The notes beneath the pieces are model-generated. The model was not told the origin of the DNA and made no database searches. It saw only the letters and a list, made by a program, of their open reading frames with translations. Positions 24,501 through 36,739 of a stretch of 64,000 nt of DNA are shown in pieces; the stretch's first letter is position 1; every line of letters begins with the position of its first letter. Both the position numbers and the translations under genes were made by a program. This DNA comes from Druceiella hillmani (Eukaryota > Arthropoda > Insecta > Lepidoptera > Hepialidae), in the NCBI GenBank assembly GCA_039881145.1, contig JAYKKI010000016.1:14080501-14144500 (forward strand). The letters are read 5' to 3'.

Positions 24501-26522
24501 CCTGATAAGATTTTAATACCTGGATTAGTAACTAACGCTGTGATAGAAATTATACTTAACGATTTTCATAATATATTGATTTATAATTGACATTGAAAAT
24601 GTATTTATTTGTTTATATGAATGGTAAAAAAGGCGAAATTATATTTGATAAAATTACAAAAAAATTGAGAGAAAAGCGTAATTACACGTGAGCTTAATTT
24701 GAAAGGCACCGGAAATTGCATCACAGCCATGCTTATATTTTTAGGTTTAAGTCAACAGTAGCAAACAGAAGAAATGCTAATAGTTTTCATTTTTGTATTA
24801 TGAAAAACTATTAGTATGTTCATAATTGGGATAACGTATATCTCTTTTAAGAGAAAAATACAAGGAACAAAGTAGAAGTAATGTAATTCCTGTTTTGGTG
24901 TTTTGGTTCAAGGCATTTACAATCTCATTGTTTTCTCTTAAATTGAAAATGTCGCTTGGGAAATATCTCTGTTTTCCTCGTGGTACAATGTTCATATATA
25001 TGCTAGGGTTCTTTCGTATAATGACGATTATATAAGTCTTACAATACCTAAACTTTCGAGTTTCGGGAAAAAAACTTTTTTATACCTGACGATTCAAAGT
25101 ACTCTTGAGAATTTTTTAAACGTTATTTAATTTCGGCTAAAACACCTATATGAAAGTACGTCAAGTCATGTTAGGCTGCGTATACCAATCATGGCATAAT
25201 TTGGTCTCACTATTCATTGCGAAACGTGATGTTAAATTGTTATTAATTTTTGGTTTTCATTATTCTAGAAAGTCAAATAATCTAGTCAGCATTTTAAATA
25301 ATCAATATACTTTCGTAGTTTATTCATACTCATCTTAAAAGTAGTGATTTCATAAGTCAACGTGTGAAACAAAATCCATTCCTAAAATAAGAGGAATACT
25401 AAAATGATTAGTTCTTCACTTACGTACATAAAAACTCTATGTTTAAAGGAAAGACAAAGAATATTATAGTTTATTTATTTTACAATTTTAACAAAATGGC
25501 ACATAAATATTTGTTCATTTTTTAATGAACCTGTTCATTATTTACAGATATAATATACATATTGTACTTTTAAATAAAATATATAATAACGAAACGCCTT
25601 AGAGTCACTGGAAATTAAAATGTTACGGTATCAAAAAACCAGTAATATTTTATTTCAAACGATTTAATACAATATAATAAAAATTTCTTCTTTCTTTCTT
25701 ATCACATATTATTTTAAATATTACCGAACTTGATAGAAAAGATTTGCCTAAATATTTTTTAGTTTATTTTCAGCAAGTGAAATTTAACTTTATAACTTCT
25801 TTAAGCAATAATCAGGACACCTCTAGATAAAAAAACTTAAAGAAGAACCTATTATTTTACAGTAATAAAACGTTTTTTTTTTCTAATAATATGTAAACGT
25901 CTTGTACAATAGAAAATATATTATGATAGTAAAACTTACTACAAACTGCAAAGTATAAAGCAGTAGACTACAATACAAACGAAAATATTAGAAGAAAACT
26001 GAAGTCAAAAATGTAAGAATCAATTATCAATATAATGATATGTAGAATAACTTTAGTCTTAGCCAGTTATTAAAGCCAACAGTATTCGAATCGTTTCTTA
26101 TTGAATATGTGTTTCTTATTGAATAGTAAAGCATGTAATATCTCAATCTTTTGTAAAATAATGTTAATCAAAATCTGTTTTCTGACAATTAATTTTTAAA
26201 CCCTTAAACTTAATAATAAAGTTTAATATTTGGGAAGGATTTAGAAAATAAAAGACAATATAGTATACAGGTAGACGAAGATTAAAACCATCAATAGCCT
26301 AATTTGATAACAATTAATTGTGATTCAAAATGTATGTATCGAAAATTAAAAAAAAAGATTGATTATGGTGGTTTGAAAACGGGAAAAAAGAAGAAAAGCT
26401 CTTAACACAAAAGACGTTTAAACGTAAAGTGAAAAATAATATTAAATATGAGAAATACATGTTCATCAATGAAGGGAATAAGTGACACGTGTCGCACAAC
26501 TGGGTATGTTATTTTTACACAC

Positions 26523-27250
26523 GAACGTGCTTGTCATAGTGGAAGACGAAATTTTTGATATAAAATGGACAATAAGATTTAATTAAAGTTTATTAACTTT
26601 TGAAATAAACACATAGCTATACTTCACATAAAATTATCCATTGCTTACGAGTATTATACCCTCAATAAGCTAAAATGCAAATTCATACAAACAATTATGT
26701 ACTACTTGCATTAATAAAACTTAATAAAACACCTATTTGATTCTAATAGTACTCAAGCTTACTATTTAAAGTTTCTTGAGCAATTTTTACCATTAATTGG
26801 TATTCAGGTGCACCATCAACACCATTTTCCAATGACATTGAATTATATTAAGCGATACTCACGAAAGGAAATTTGGTCGTCCACGCGACCGTTAAAGTTC
26901 TGAACGATCGACGTCACGGGAATGCAATTGCTTTCATGATGCCTTTTCTGTCAGAGGTTGGCCAAAATTGTTTTGCTACCGAGCAAGTTATCGACAACCT
27001 TTTGCCGATTAATTTTTGTCTTACACTTTATTTATAGAATTTGATTAATAATGTGTTCATGTTTTTATAAAGATTACAATTTCAAATTTGTATTATTTCA
27101 TTAAATTCGAGTTTAAAGCAAACGCTTCCTGGCAATTTTTATTAGTATGATATTAAAGCACATATTATTAAATCTAATAATCTACTCTGAAAATAGTTTT
27201 TCAAAGGTCAACAATTAAATGTAAGGTTAGACTAAATTATAATATATCAC
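26523..27250 (+). repeat. R-family repeat, copy 2 mirror (right arm)
   Basis: Near-perfect reverse complement of 22,051-22,770. On the plus strand, from about 26,860, it can be read without a stop for about 55 codons (VVHATVKVLNDRRHGNA, later EVGQNC and TEQVIDNLLP), alignable residue by residue with the copy at 29,253-29,447. Confidence 0.75.
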
Positions 27251-28929
27251 CTTTTTATTTTAAAGACATCCATATCTATCTTATTAAATTTGACTTTTTT
27301 TTGTATATGTATGTGAACTTCATGTTCTACTTTTGCTTTAGTTCTTTGACGTCAGTCGTACTAATTTAACCGTGCATGTTAAGAAAATTAGGGGAAATTT
27401 ATTAAATAACAAAAATATTACATATTTTTAGTCATCTGAAATCATCTAGAAAATATTTCGTATTTGTAAAATGATAAATTAACGATTATAAAATCTGAGC
27501 ATTCTCACACTTTTTTTAATTTAGATAAGCTCAATGAAATTCAGAGAAATTTCCTAATAATATCCATTTTATAAACCAAATCTTACTTTTATCATTTTAT
27601 TGGTCAATTATCTTCTATTACTATTACCTTTTAATGTATTGTAAATTAAATATTTTATATTGGTTTATTAGCGTTTGCAAATTCTTTTCTTAGAAATGTA
27701 TCTGAAGACGTTTAATTTGTAATATTTAATAGTAAGATCAAATATTTGTGAAAATCTCAAATGTTTGTGGAATTTACTCTTAAGAGAACGACTTCACTTA
27801 TTTTTTTTCTCATATTAAACTCCCATAAAATATGAAACTTCTTTCCTAAACTTTCTTTCCTAGAACTGTAATTTATTTTAGAATTTATATGAGATTACCG
27901 GCAGAAGGATCTGTCACGCCGTAAAAGCCTGTTTGAAAATTCTATATCTAGTAATAGTTTTCTTTCGTCATACTAGAATAGAAACAATAACGTCTTAACC
28001 TTGAGAAAACTGAAAACAGAAGAATACAATATTTTATCACAAGTATATTTAAACTTGGACAATACAAACGCCGATAAGATTTCAACACATATAACAATAT
28101 CATTTTATCAACAATGTTTAAGGTTGTTCTGGACAAGGAGAAAAGTACAGAATAGTCAAATATCCCGTCGTTAGAATAATATTCTTTAATCTGGTTTTTA
28201 ACGGCAATACGAGTACATTTATTTGTTGTATTAGAAAACCACATAAAAAATTTTAAAAGCTTTTATTTAGTTTGTGTAGTTTCGAATAAAGCTTCGGGAA
28301 TTTGTTGCAGGTGCATTAAGTTAGATGTGTAACTGGAACATATATCTTCATTGAAATGCACCATATGATCTGAAATGAATTTTTAATTTAATACTATTTT
28401 TGGAACCATATTGATTTTTGGCACATGTTTAAAATTTCGACATCTCATAAATACTAGTCTAAATTTTATTACATGCTTAAACAAGAAAATATAAAAAGGT
28501 ATTTCATCTTTTCACAAATTCAGCGAAATGGTCCATCATTTATGGTTGATAAAATATGTTTTTGTGTAATTTTAAATAAGTTGATTCTGCAAACAACTAT
28601 ATTATATTATTTAAGTCCTAAATGGTAATAATATATTAAAAAATTTATCACAAAAATTTTACAAAAATGGTTACTATTTTTTTGGTTACTTTTTGTTCAA
28701 AATAGACAGAAGAGCGATAAATTGAAGATTACTCCATTCTCTTTCCTAAAACTTAGAAAAAAAATATTAATTTATTACGTATGAATAAATTTAATACACA
28801 TTGTGACGTATTGGACACATGTACAGGAAGAACAAACAATAAATCTCAAGATAAAAAATTTGTACGCATGTCGGGCAAAATTGAAGTTAATGACTAAAGT
28901 ATGTATTTATCAGTAGTCAAAACTAGTGA

Positions 28930-29655
28930 CGTGCCTGCACAAATGAACCTGCTTATCATATTAGAAGGCAAAGTGATAATTTAAAATGGAAAAAGAAAAT
29001 TTCATTAAAACTTTTTAACACTAAGAAATGAACACGGAAGTCTCTTTTAAATATTATATATTCATCGCGTATAAGTAAAATTCTCTCAATAGGCCAAAAT
29101 AAAAATCAATACCAAACAATTATGCACTAATCCCATTTATTAGGAGTTTTTTTCTAACAGTACACGAGATGATTTGAGCAGTTTTTACCACTAATTCGTA
29201 TTCAAATATACCGCTAACATCATTTGCCATTGACATTAAATTATATTGTGCGATGTTCACGAAACAAACTTTGGCAGTTCACACGACCGTTAAAGTTCCA
29301 AACGACCGACGTGGTGGGAATGCAGTCGCCCTAGAGGTTAACCTTTGGTTGGAAGTTCATCAAAATTGCATTGGTACTGAGCAAGGTATTGACCAGCTTT
29401 TATCGAATTGGTTTTCGTCTTTCACTTTAATGAAAGGATTTGATTAATAATACTTTAATTTAGTAAATCCAACCTACTATTTCTATTATTTATCTAAGAT
29501 ATTAGTAAAAGCAAACGAATGGTGATATTTTTCGTCAAATTAGACATATTTTGTATCATATTACAGCTTATACGAAAAGTTATTTATCACACTTTAAAGG
29601 TCACTTTTTGAAAAGCCATTTAAAATTACAGGTTAGGTTAGATTAAATTATGTTA
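28930..29655 (+). repeat. R-family repeat, copy 1 mirror, with 64-codon open core
   Basis: Reverse complement of 18,331-19,060. The plus strand has an ATG-started frame of 64 codons at 29,253-29,447 (MFTKQTLAVHTTVKVPNDRR, then GGNAVALEV, then EQGIDQLL). The 40.2-kb fragment also starts MFAKRALSVRATVK in the same frame, and the 26.9-kb copy keeps the frame with many substitutions. That pattern is suggestive of former coding, but I recognise no protein family and the opposite strand is also partly open. Confidence 0.7.
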
Positions 29656-29773
29656 TATCTATGTTCTATGTTTACAACTCCGAATCTTCGATAAATAGGT
29701 AAGGAATTGTTTACCTCATTACATTCTAACAAGTAAGTTATATAAAAACAAGCCAACGCACGTTAGTAGTTTT

Positions 29774-31575
29774 GACTTTTTATCACATTTACATTCCATC
29801 CTGAATGGGCCATGATAAAATATATTCTATTATACGGTCAAGCTCCATCCGATCAATGCGATTTTGACCGCATGAATTTTTTTCGACGAAGCTAAGACTC
29901 AAGAAGCTTTATGGCGAAATTTTATGCTGAATGTATTCAATTGAATTGAAAAAGATAGGCCTTCCTCGTGCACACATCTTTATATAGTTCAAAATGAAAA
30001 TACATTAGCTCAAATTGGTGATATGATTGATATTATCACCAAAAATATTATGCATGGACCATGCGGTGCCATGAATCCATAATCACGATAATAAATGCAC
30101 GAAAATGTATTCCAGAGAATTGTTTCATAAAATTCGCACTGGTAATGATGGCTTTTCTCAATACAAATACCGTATACTAGATGATGGAGGTCACAAAAGT
30201 TCTGAATGAGAAATGCTGATATTGAAATCGACAACGGATGGATTGTGCCATATTCACCTTTGTTAGAAACATATAAAAAGCAATCAACGTTGGAATATTA
30301 CAATTCCGTTAAATAAACAAAGTACATTAGGAACTATGTTAAGGTAGCGATACGGCAGTATTCAGTATTGATAATCCCGATGCACGCGCAAATGGAGTTA
30401 TTCAATTTCAAACAGATATAAATCAGCAACGATAAGGCTTTGCGGTGCATTTTGAGCTCCCCGAGTCGCAGTCGGCACCCCGATGTTATTTGTTTTAGCG
30501 TTCATCTTGCAAATGGACAAAGAGTATATTTCTCTGAAGAGAACGCACGAAACGTTACTATTGCACCAGCACCGCACAAAATACTGAAAGCATTTCTGGT
30601 GCTGTGTGAAGAGGATGTTTTTGCCAAAATATTATTGTACGCAGAATTACCACAATAATGAATTGTGGGCAGAATTACCACAATAAACAAGGAATGCCAC
30701 ATAGAAAAAATTCCAAAATCATAAACGAGGCACGAGAGGTGAAGCTATTGAAATCTGTAATCGTCTGATACAATGATTTTTCATTTTGAAAAGTTGATTT
30801 GATTAAGTAGAAAGATTGAAAAATGTTGCTGATTAATGTCAAAGATCAAACTTCATTTAAAAATTTGAAAACAGAATGCCAGACAGACACGCTTACCAAA
30901 TACTTCATTTAGTCGAAAATAATCAACCATAATTAAATGCCCTCGATTTACGTACATTTATCGAAGCAACCAAATGACTTATAATTACAGATCGAAACTT
31001 GGCCTAAGAAACAATAAAAATTTGATGGCCAATATTAGATGTGGTCTGTTTTTCCTTGGTGTGCCCAATGGCACAGAAAACTTCTTTATTGATTTGTTGT
31101 TAGCTCAAATTCCCTCTTAAAATGGAATGGTTCTTGAGTCATCAGGTATTCCGGTTATATTATTGTGAACGGAAAGCGCATTCGGCACTCAAATTGCTAT
31201 TCAATATATATTATGCCGAAGCTAAGACATGTACTATTTATGGAGGTTTTTTATATGGCGAAAGTTTTCCAACTGATTGAGATGAATACACTATGGCACA
31301 TAATAAAGCATTGGTAGCATTTGATCTCTTCGAGATTTACAAGAAAATGCAAAACTATTCGATGGAAGTCTCATTTTATTAGCAAGCTACTCCTAACAGA
31401 ATTAAAAAAAAACCTTCTACCATTTATAACAAAACCAACACCAGCTGATGAACACAACGGTTGCCTCAAAGCATCGCATCTTTGGAGACATGCGGGGAAA
31501 CTCACGTCAAAATTCAATATACATATACGCATGCAGCGCAAGGCGTCAGTTATATTTTCGAAATCGCTGGATTAA
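29774..31575 (+). pseudogene. Helitron replication-helicase (RepHel) remnant, right-arm copy
   Basis: Blocks in family order, in changing frames: an NPEWA-like block near 29,800; ITKNIMHGPCGAMNP near 30,040; TGNDGF-like near 30,140; IVPYSP-like near 30,240; VHLANGQRVYFSEEN with ALC-like and FAKILLYAELP (30,440-30,658); a TMAHNKALVAFD block, the Helitron helicase CTMAHKKALEA motif, near 31,290; and TPADEHNGCLKASHLWRH (31,321-31,575), ending in TAA. It is riddled with stops and frameshifts and lacks the complete Rep and Walker-A regions. A 22-bp tandem duplication (GCAGAATTACCACAATAA unit) follows the LLYAELPQ block only in this arm. Confidence 0.82.
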
Positions 31576-31716
31576 TGTAATTTAATGGACAAATTCAGAT
31601 TACATAAAATGGTGACTAAATAACCTCTATTTCCAGAAAAATCAGAAAAAAAGTAGATTTTAACTACACTTATTTTTCATTGCATTTTATGATGCGATTT
31701 CTTTATGGCCGACAAT

Positions 31717-34564
31717 GTGGACATAATACATATTGACATAGTCTCAAGAAAACTTTAAATAGTTATTCGTTCAAAATTGTTTATTAAAACAACGCTAAAA
31801 AGATATGAGTTGTCATTACATGATTTCAAATTCTACGGATAATTTAAGACTGTAATTGAATAAACTTCATAGGTTTATGTTTTTAATAATTACCTGAAAA
31901 ATTTATTTCATCTTGATTTCTGATCACTATTCTATCTATACCATTCCATTCCTATCTATACCTATCATTCCATGTTCCATTTTTTTTCTATTCATACTGA
32001 CACTAACATTATTTTTCAATTTAAATACATTACAAAAATTATTTATTTTTTAAATTCTCACAAGCAGTCTATTGCTAAAGCTAAGTTCTCAATATACAGT
32101 TCATTAGTTAATTGAAAAAAAGCCCTCGTTTTGCAGTAAATTGGCTTAATATAAGATATAAAATTAAATTGTATTTTGAAGCAAAATTCTGAAAAAAATT
32201 AGAAATAATAAGATTTTAAAGAGCTTTGAAGCTTAATTATATGTTAAGAAGCTTAATATACTATAATTATTAAGCTTAATATACCTATGTCGTTAATATA
32301 CACAAAAACCCTACCATACATACCAATTTCCTTACTAATTTATTTTCTGAAGCAAAAGAATATAATAATAAACCACCAAGATTGAAAAGTACTGGAAAAA
32401 AGGAATGAAGTATGTTACGTTGATTTGATTCAATCTATTTTTTAATGAAATATGGAAATATGATTTCAGTTAGTAATGTTTTTTAATTTGTATCTGTGTC
32501 TGTTATAAATGTCTGTAAATTTGTGTCTGTTATTTCACAATTTAATCACGTAATCTATTAACGAATGGCAGAATCAATTCACCCACCAAGAAAAGAAAAT
32601 GAAAGTATGTAACTTTTAATTACGTAATTATCAAATAAAGAGCTTAAAATTACGAGGACTATATTTTCAAACCTACTGAAAACCATAAATTTAGAATCTA
32701 ATAATAAATTTACCGTCATTGAAATTACCGTGTGCAAGCGCAATTGATTGATTAAATTACAATTACTAGGTTTCTATCTATACCCTATGAAATAAGAATT
32801 TTGTATTAATATTTACGAATCATAGGTTATCGAGTCACTATATTTAATCTTAGCTTATATCTGTACATACGAAATCATTCATTTGTGGACAAGTCTATAC
32901 ACATTCATATTAATGAAATTATCAAGAGTAAAAATGGAAAGGTTTTTTTCATATCGTACTAAATACTAAATCCAGTTAAGTTTCTTTTAGAAGTTACCTA
33001 ATAAAATCTAATTGCAGAAATATTTTGTTTACATTCGTGAAATTTTTTATTTCAGTCAAAGTGCCAAGTAAAAAATGCACTTTTTTGGATAATTTAAATA
33101 CAGAATATTTCTTTCCCATGCTGTATTTGTCATTAATATTATATCTTCACAGTATAATTACTATCTAAAACTTAAATAAATTCACCTTTCATAGTAACGT
33201 CTACTCTCGGGGTCTTTAATGTATCAGTGCCGATTAATATACAACCAAATGCAATATTTTAACGGACTGTTAAATGATAGACTTTGATGAACAAAATTTT
33301 TCAAACTTTCCTTAGTCCATAGCAATTGCAATAGTTTAAATATGCTGAATACTCTGTTGTCAAGAATTTTTATAATTTATATTTCTACCTCAATTCTTCA
33401 TAGCCGTACTAATACTGATTTTTAATATTAGGTTTCAATCAAATTTGTTGAAAAATTATCAGAAACATTTGATATTTTAAGAGCTGCGTACATTTGCGTT
33501 AACACTAAGTTACAGATTTTACATACAATATTATCTTATAAAATATTTGTAACATTTAATACTAAGTAATCTTAAAAAATGAAATTAGTGTGAGGTCCAA
33601 ATGATTCCTAAATTATTAATCTTGTTAAAAATATATTTTTACCACTGCTGTATGTCATTTTCCTTTAATTTTACATTTAATTTCTGCCAAGAATTTGCAC
33701 AAATATATTTTTGGAGGCTAAAAACATAACAATATGACGAAGCAAAAAAGTATAAACATATTTTTGAATATCTTTCAAATATCGGGGACGATATTAAGAT
33801 ATCAATTACTAGGAAATTAAAATATAAAATACGCCACTCATCACATATGAACTCGTCGCTACTACCAATAAATTAATTTAAATTTTGTCCTTTTTTTCCG
33901 CAATAAGGAAATTCCCCAGGGGTAAAAATGTACTGAAATTTTTTCCAATGGTATTAATACAGTCGCTTGCATAACATTATGAAAACTTAATTTACCAGCT
34001 TACACAGTAAGCTGGAAAATAAAGTTTTGAGTATGAAGCTTCTGAGATTCCACAGGTAGTTTGAAGTAGTGTTTCCAAATTATTTAGTAGTAGTAGTCTT
34101 CCTCATTGTATATGTAGAGTTGATACATAATTTTCTGTTACATGATATTTGCAAAATTGCTTTATGCTTGAAAAGTTAGAAGCCAACAAAGTTATTTCGA
34201 AACTTAGAAACTAATCACTAAAGAAAGTTACAAATAAAAAAGTCAATGAGTGTTTATTTTAAAATTAGAATAGTATAATAAGCCGATTATTAAGATATCA
34301 ATATTATACTTGTCACGCAAAAGTGTCATCTTTTTTGTGAAATCTTTATTATGTATATAATCTTTATTATGTGTATATATAATGCGTATTTTGATCACTG
34401 TAATTCCTATCCTTTCACTGAAATTGTGAGTTATATTGGCTATTTGACCGAAGTGTCTTTCGTTAAATAATTCAAGAATCTTCCACATTTCTTCTATAAT
34501 TTATTAATTATTCGACAAGTTTTGAATCTGGTAACGCTATTACTAAATTGTTTAAGGCTTAATA
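31717..34564. other. AT-rich stretch without recognisable genes
   Basis: Beyond the inverted repeat I see only low-complexity AT-rich sequence, a CTATCTATACCATTCC-type short repeat near 31,930-31,975, and a small 8-bp-arm inverted repeat near 33,996-34,016. The 81-residue frame at 34,243-34,488 (minus) resembles nothing I know. Confidence 0.55.
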
Positions 34565-34566
34565 TA

Positions 34567-35897
34567 CAGGTTGTTCAGTGACAGATTTCAAAGTTTGAAC
34601 CAACATAGTTTCTAAACGCAACACATAAGAGGGGCGCGGGGGACGTCGTTAGAAGCGCATGCGGTGCGGATGTTTTAGTAGCCATGGAACAGTGGAGTGG
34701 AGAGTACCGCGCTTTTGCCGTCGAGGTGTACATTTCGAATGGATTTTCGCTGTCTGTAGCACGCCGTCGATTTAATAATGGTTACAGTATTCGTCGGTTA
34801 CGTGATGGACCATCGATCAACCTCATTCAGTCATGGGTAGCAAGGTTCAGAACTACAGGATCAACATTAAATAGGCTCAGGCCAGGACCTACTACATTGG
34901 TAGCCACGGATGAAAATGTCGAGCTTATTATGGTTTCTGTCGTTGAAAATCCCCGTTTATCACTGCGTACACGTTCATAGATATTGGGGATTCCGAAATC
35001 AACTTTACAGGTAATAATGCAAAAAAAGCTCAAGTTTCGTCCATATAAAATTCAAATTGTTAAAGATTTACATCATTCTGACTTTGAATTAAGAAAAACT
35101 TACGCGGAGGTGATGTTGTTGAGATTTCGTACTGCTACCCGGATGGGCAACATATTCTTTAGTGACGAAGCTCACTTTCACATTGGAGGATATGTGAATA
35201 AGCAGAACTTTCGTTACTGGGATATCCACAACCCAAGACAAATGCATCAAGAGCCTTTACATAAGCCTAAAGTAACAGTCTGGTGTGCCATGTCTGCATC
35301 TGCAATCATAGGGCCTTATTTCTAACAAAAAATCCACGTGGCCAAACTGTAACTGTGAATTCGGAGAGATATGCCCAGATGTTAAATGACTTTTTCAGAG
35401 TAGAACTACAGAATAGTTCATAATTCAATCAAAACACATAGTTCAAGCAGGACGGGGCCACAGCTCACACTGCTCACACTGTCCATAAATGCAGTGTGGT
35501 AATTATTTCCAGAAAAAATAATCCAAATATCCCGAAACGGTACCGTACCGTGGCCACCTAGGTCACCCGATTTAAGCCCATGTGACTTTTTCTTATGGGC
35601 ATACTTAAAATCCGTTGTTTACAAAACAAATCCGAGCACTGGGACACAACTTAAAGAAAATATTCGAGCCGAAGTCAGTAGGATACCCCAGTCGCACTGC
35701 AAACGCGTTTTTGAAAACATGCGTGCTAGACTTGAAGAGTGTGTCAGACTCGATGGCCGCCATTTGGAAAACGTGGTTTTTAAAAAATAAAATTCGCATT
35801 TGTTATTTGTTAAAGTTAAAATAAACCTACTTTGTATTAGAGGTGTAGTTTTTTTTTACAATTTTTCAAACATTGAAATCTGCCACTGGATACCCTG
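34567..35897 (+). mobile_element. Tc1/mariner-superfamily transposon, complete ends, 1.33 kb
   Basis: The ends are imperfect terminal inverted repeats of about 35 bp (left CAGGTTGTTCAGTGACAGAT; the right end reads CAGGGTATCCAGTGGCAGAT on the opposite strand). They are flanked by TA on both sides (34,565-34,566 and 35,898-35,899), the target duplication of the superfamily. The inside is filled by a decayed transposase gene. It is the only element in the window with both ends and a target duplication intact. Confidence 0.92.
34684..35790 (+). pseudogene. Tc1/mariner-type transposase with DUF4817-like helix-turn-helix, decayed
   Basis: A DDE/D transposase that would bind the element ends and cut and paste it at TA. 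The N-terminal DNA-binding part is open from the ATG at 34,684 for 98 codons (EQWSGEYRAFAVEVYISNG; later IQSWVARFRTTGS). A stop at 34,978 is followed by an open stretch at 34,984-35,325 with FFSDEAHFHIGGYVNKQNFR, holding the first catalytic Asp, and KVTVWCAMS. After further stops and shifts come QDGATAHTA (second Asp, near 35,450) and SPDLSPCDFFLWAYLKS (third Asp, near 35,565), with the last 70 or so codons open to the TAA at 35,790. All three catalytic Asp are still readable, but at least one in-frame stop and two shifts make it inactive. Confidence 0.9.
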
Positions 35898-36001
35898 TAT
35901 TAACATCATCTTATATCAAAGCTTTATATATTGCGTAAATATAAAGCTATAAAAACTAACATTTAACTTGATTTCAAGCTGTAGGCACCCTGTAAAGATT
36001 T

Positions 36002-36077
36002 AACCGTAAGATTTCATCTTACGGTTAATTCTTGATGAAAGATGAAAATCCATAATTAAAGATGAAAATCCATAATT
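36002..36077. repeat. Small hairpin plus a 20-bp tandem duplication
   Basis: AACCGTAAGA (36,002-36,011) is followed by its reverse complement at 36,017-36,026. Then AAAGATGAAAATCCATAATT occurs twice head to tail (36,038-36,077). Confidence 0.85.
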
Positions 36078-36739
36078 AACCCCAAGGCATTATTTGAAAA
36101 ATCGTGTGGCAGCGAAAATTATTTTACATGAAAATTTATAGTCAAATTTATCTCTAACAAAAATATCCATTAATCTTCAATCTCCAACAAAAAATGTGTA
36201 TTTATACTGTAAGTACCGATACCGTATATCTTAAGCATCCTTTAAGTCAAGATTTACGAACAATATAAAAAAAATGGAAAATAATATTTTTAATAAACTA
36301 AACAAAATGTCTTCATATGCTCCATTCAAAATAGAGGTATGGGATAGTCTAGCATATGTCTTGCACAATTCACGGGTTACACGCCTGGTAGGTTCTGATC
36401 TGATGATTATTTAAATCGACATACCTGATATGAAAATAAGCGATGACTCAGTCAAAGCAAAATGTTTACAAGATACCAGGATAAGCAAAAAGGACATAAA
36501 AGCTTTTGAAAGAAATCAAAACATATAAAAATCAATTTTTAGACATATCTCGTCGATACAGTTGCAAAAGGTTTGGTCATTAAATATAATATAAAGTTAT
36601 AGAATTTAGCATTATCACACACAAGACCAAATACAAAAATTGATCGATTACAAGAGGAAACGAATAGTAGATGCAACTCTACAAATTATCGGTGATGGAG
36701 ACAATATGTAAAATTTTAGTGTTGTAACAAAATATCAAT

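Larger units (their letters stand above)
23609..25686. other. Central spacer of the inverted repeat (2.08 kb)
   Basis: This sequence is not shared by the arms. It contains the (TA)n tract at 23,961-24,100 and a tRNA-like A/B-box region at 24,396-24,500. The frames at 24,798-24,995 and 25,150-25,338 match no family I know. Confidence 0.85.
25687..31716 (-). repeat. Giant inverted repeat, right arm (6.0 kb)
   Basis: Reverse complement of 16,277-23,608. It is shorter mainly because it lacks the 1.22-kb segment of the left arm and the 80-bp hairpin. It ends sharply at 31,716, after GGCCGACAAT. It carries R-family copies at 26,523-27,250 and 28,930-29,655 and a Helitron remnant at 29,774-31,575. 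A 98-residue frame at 27,948-28,244 (minus) has an 85-residue partner at 19,792-20,049 in the left arm that is alike over most of its length. I recognise no protein family in it. Confidence 0.96.
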
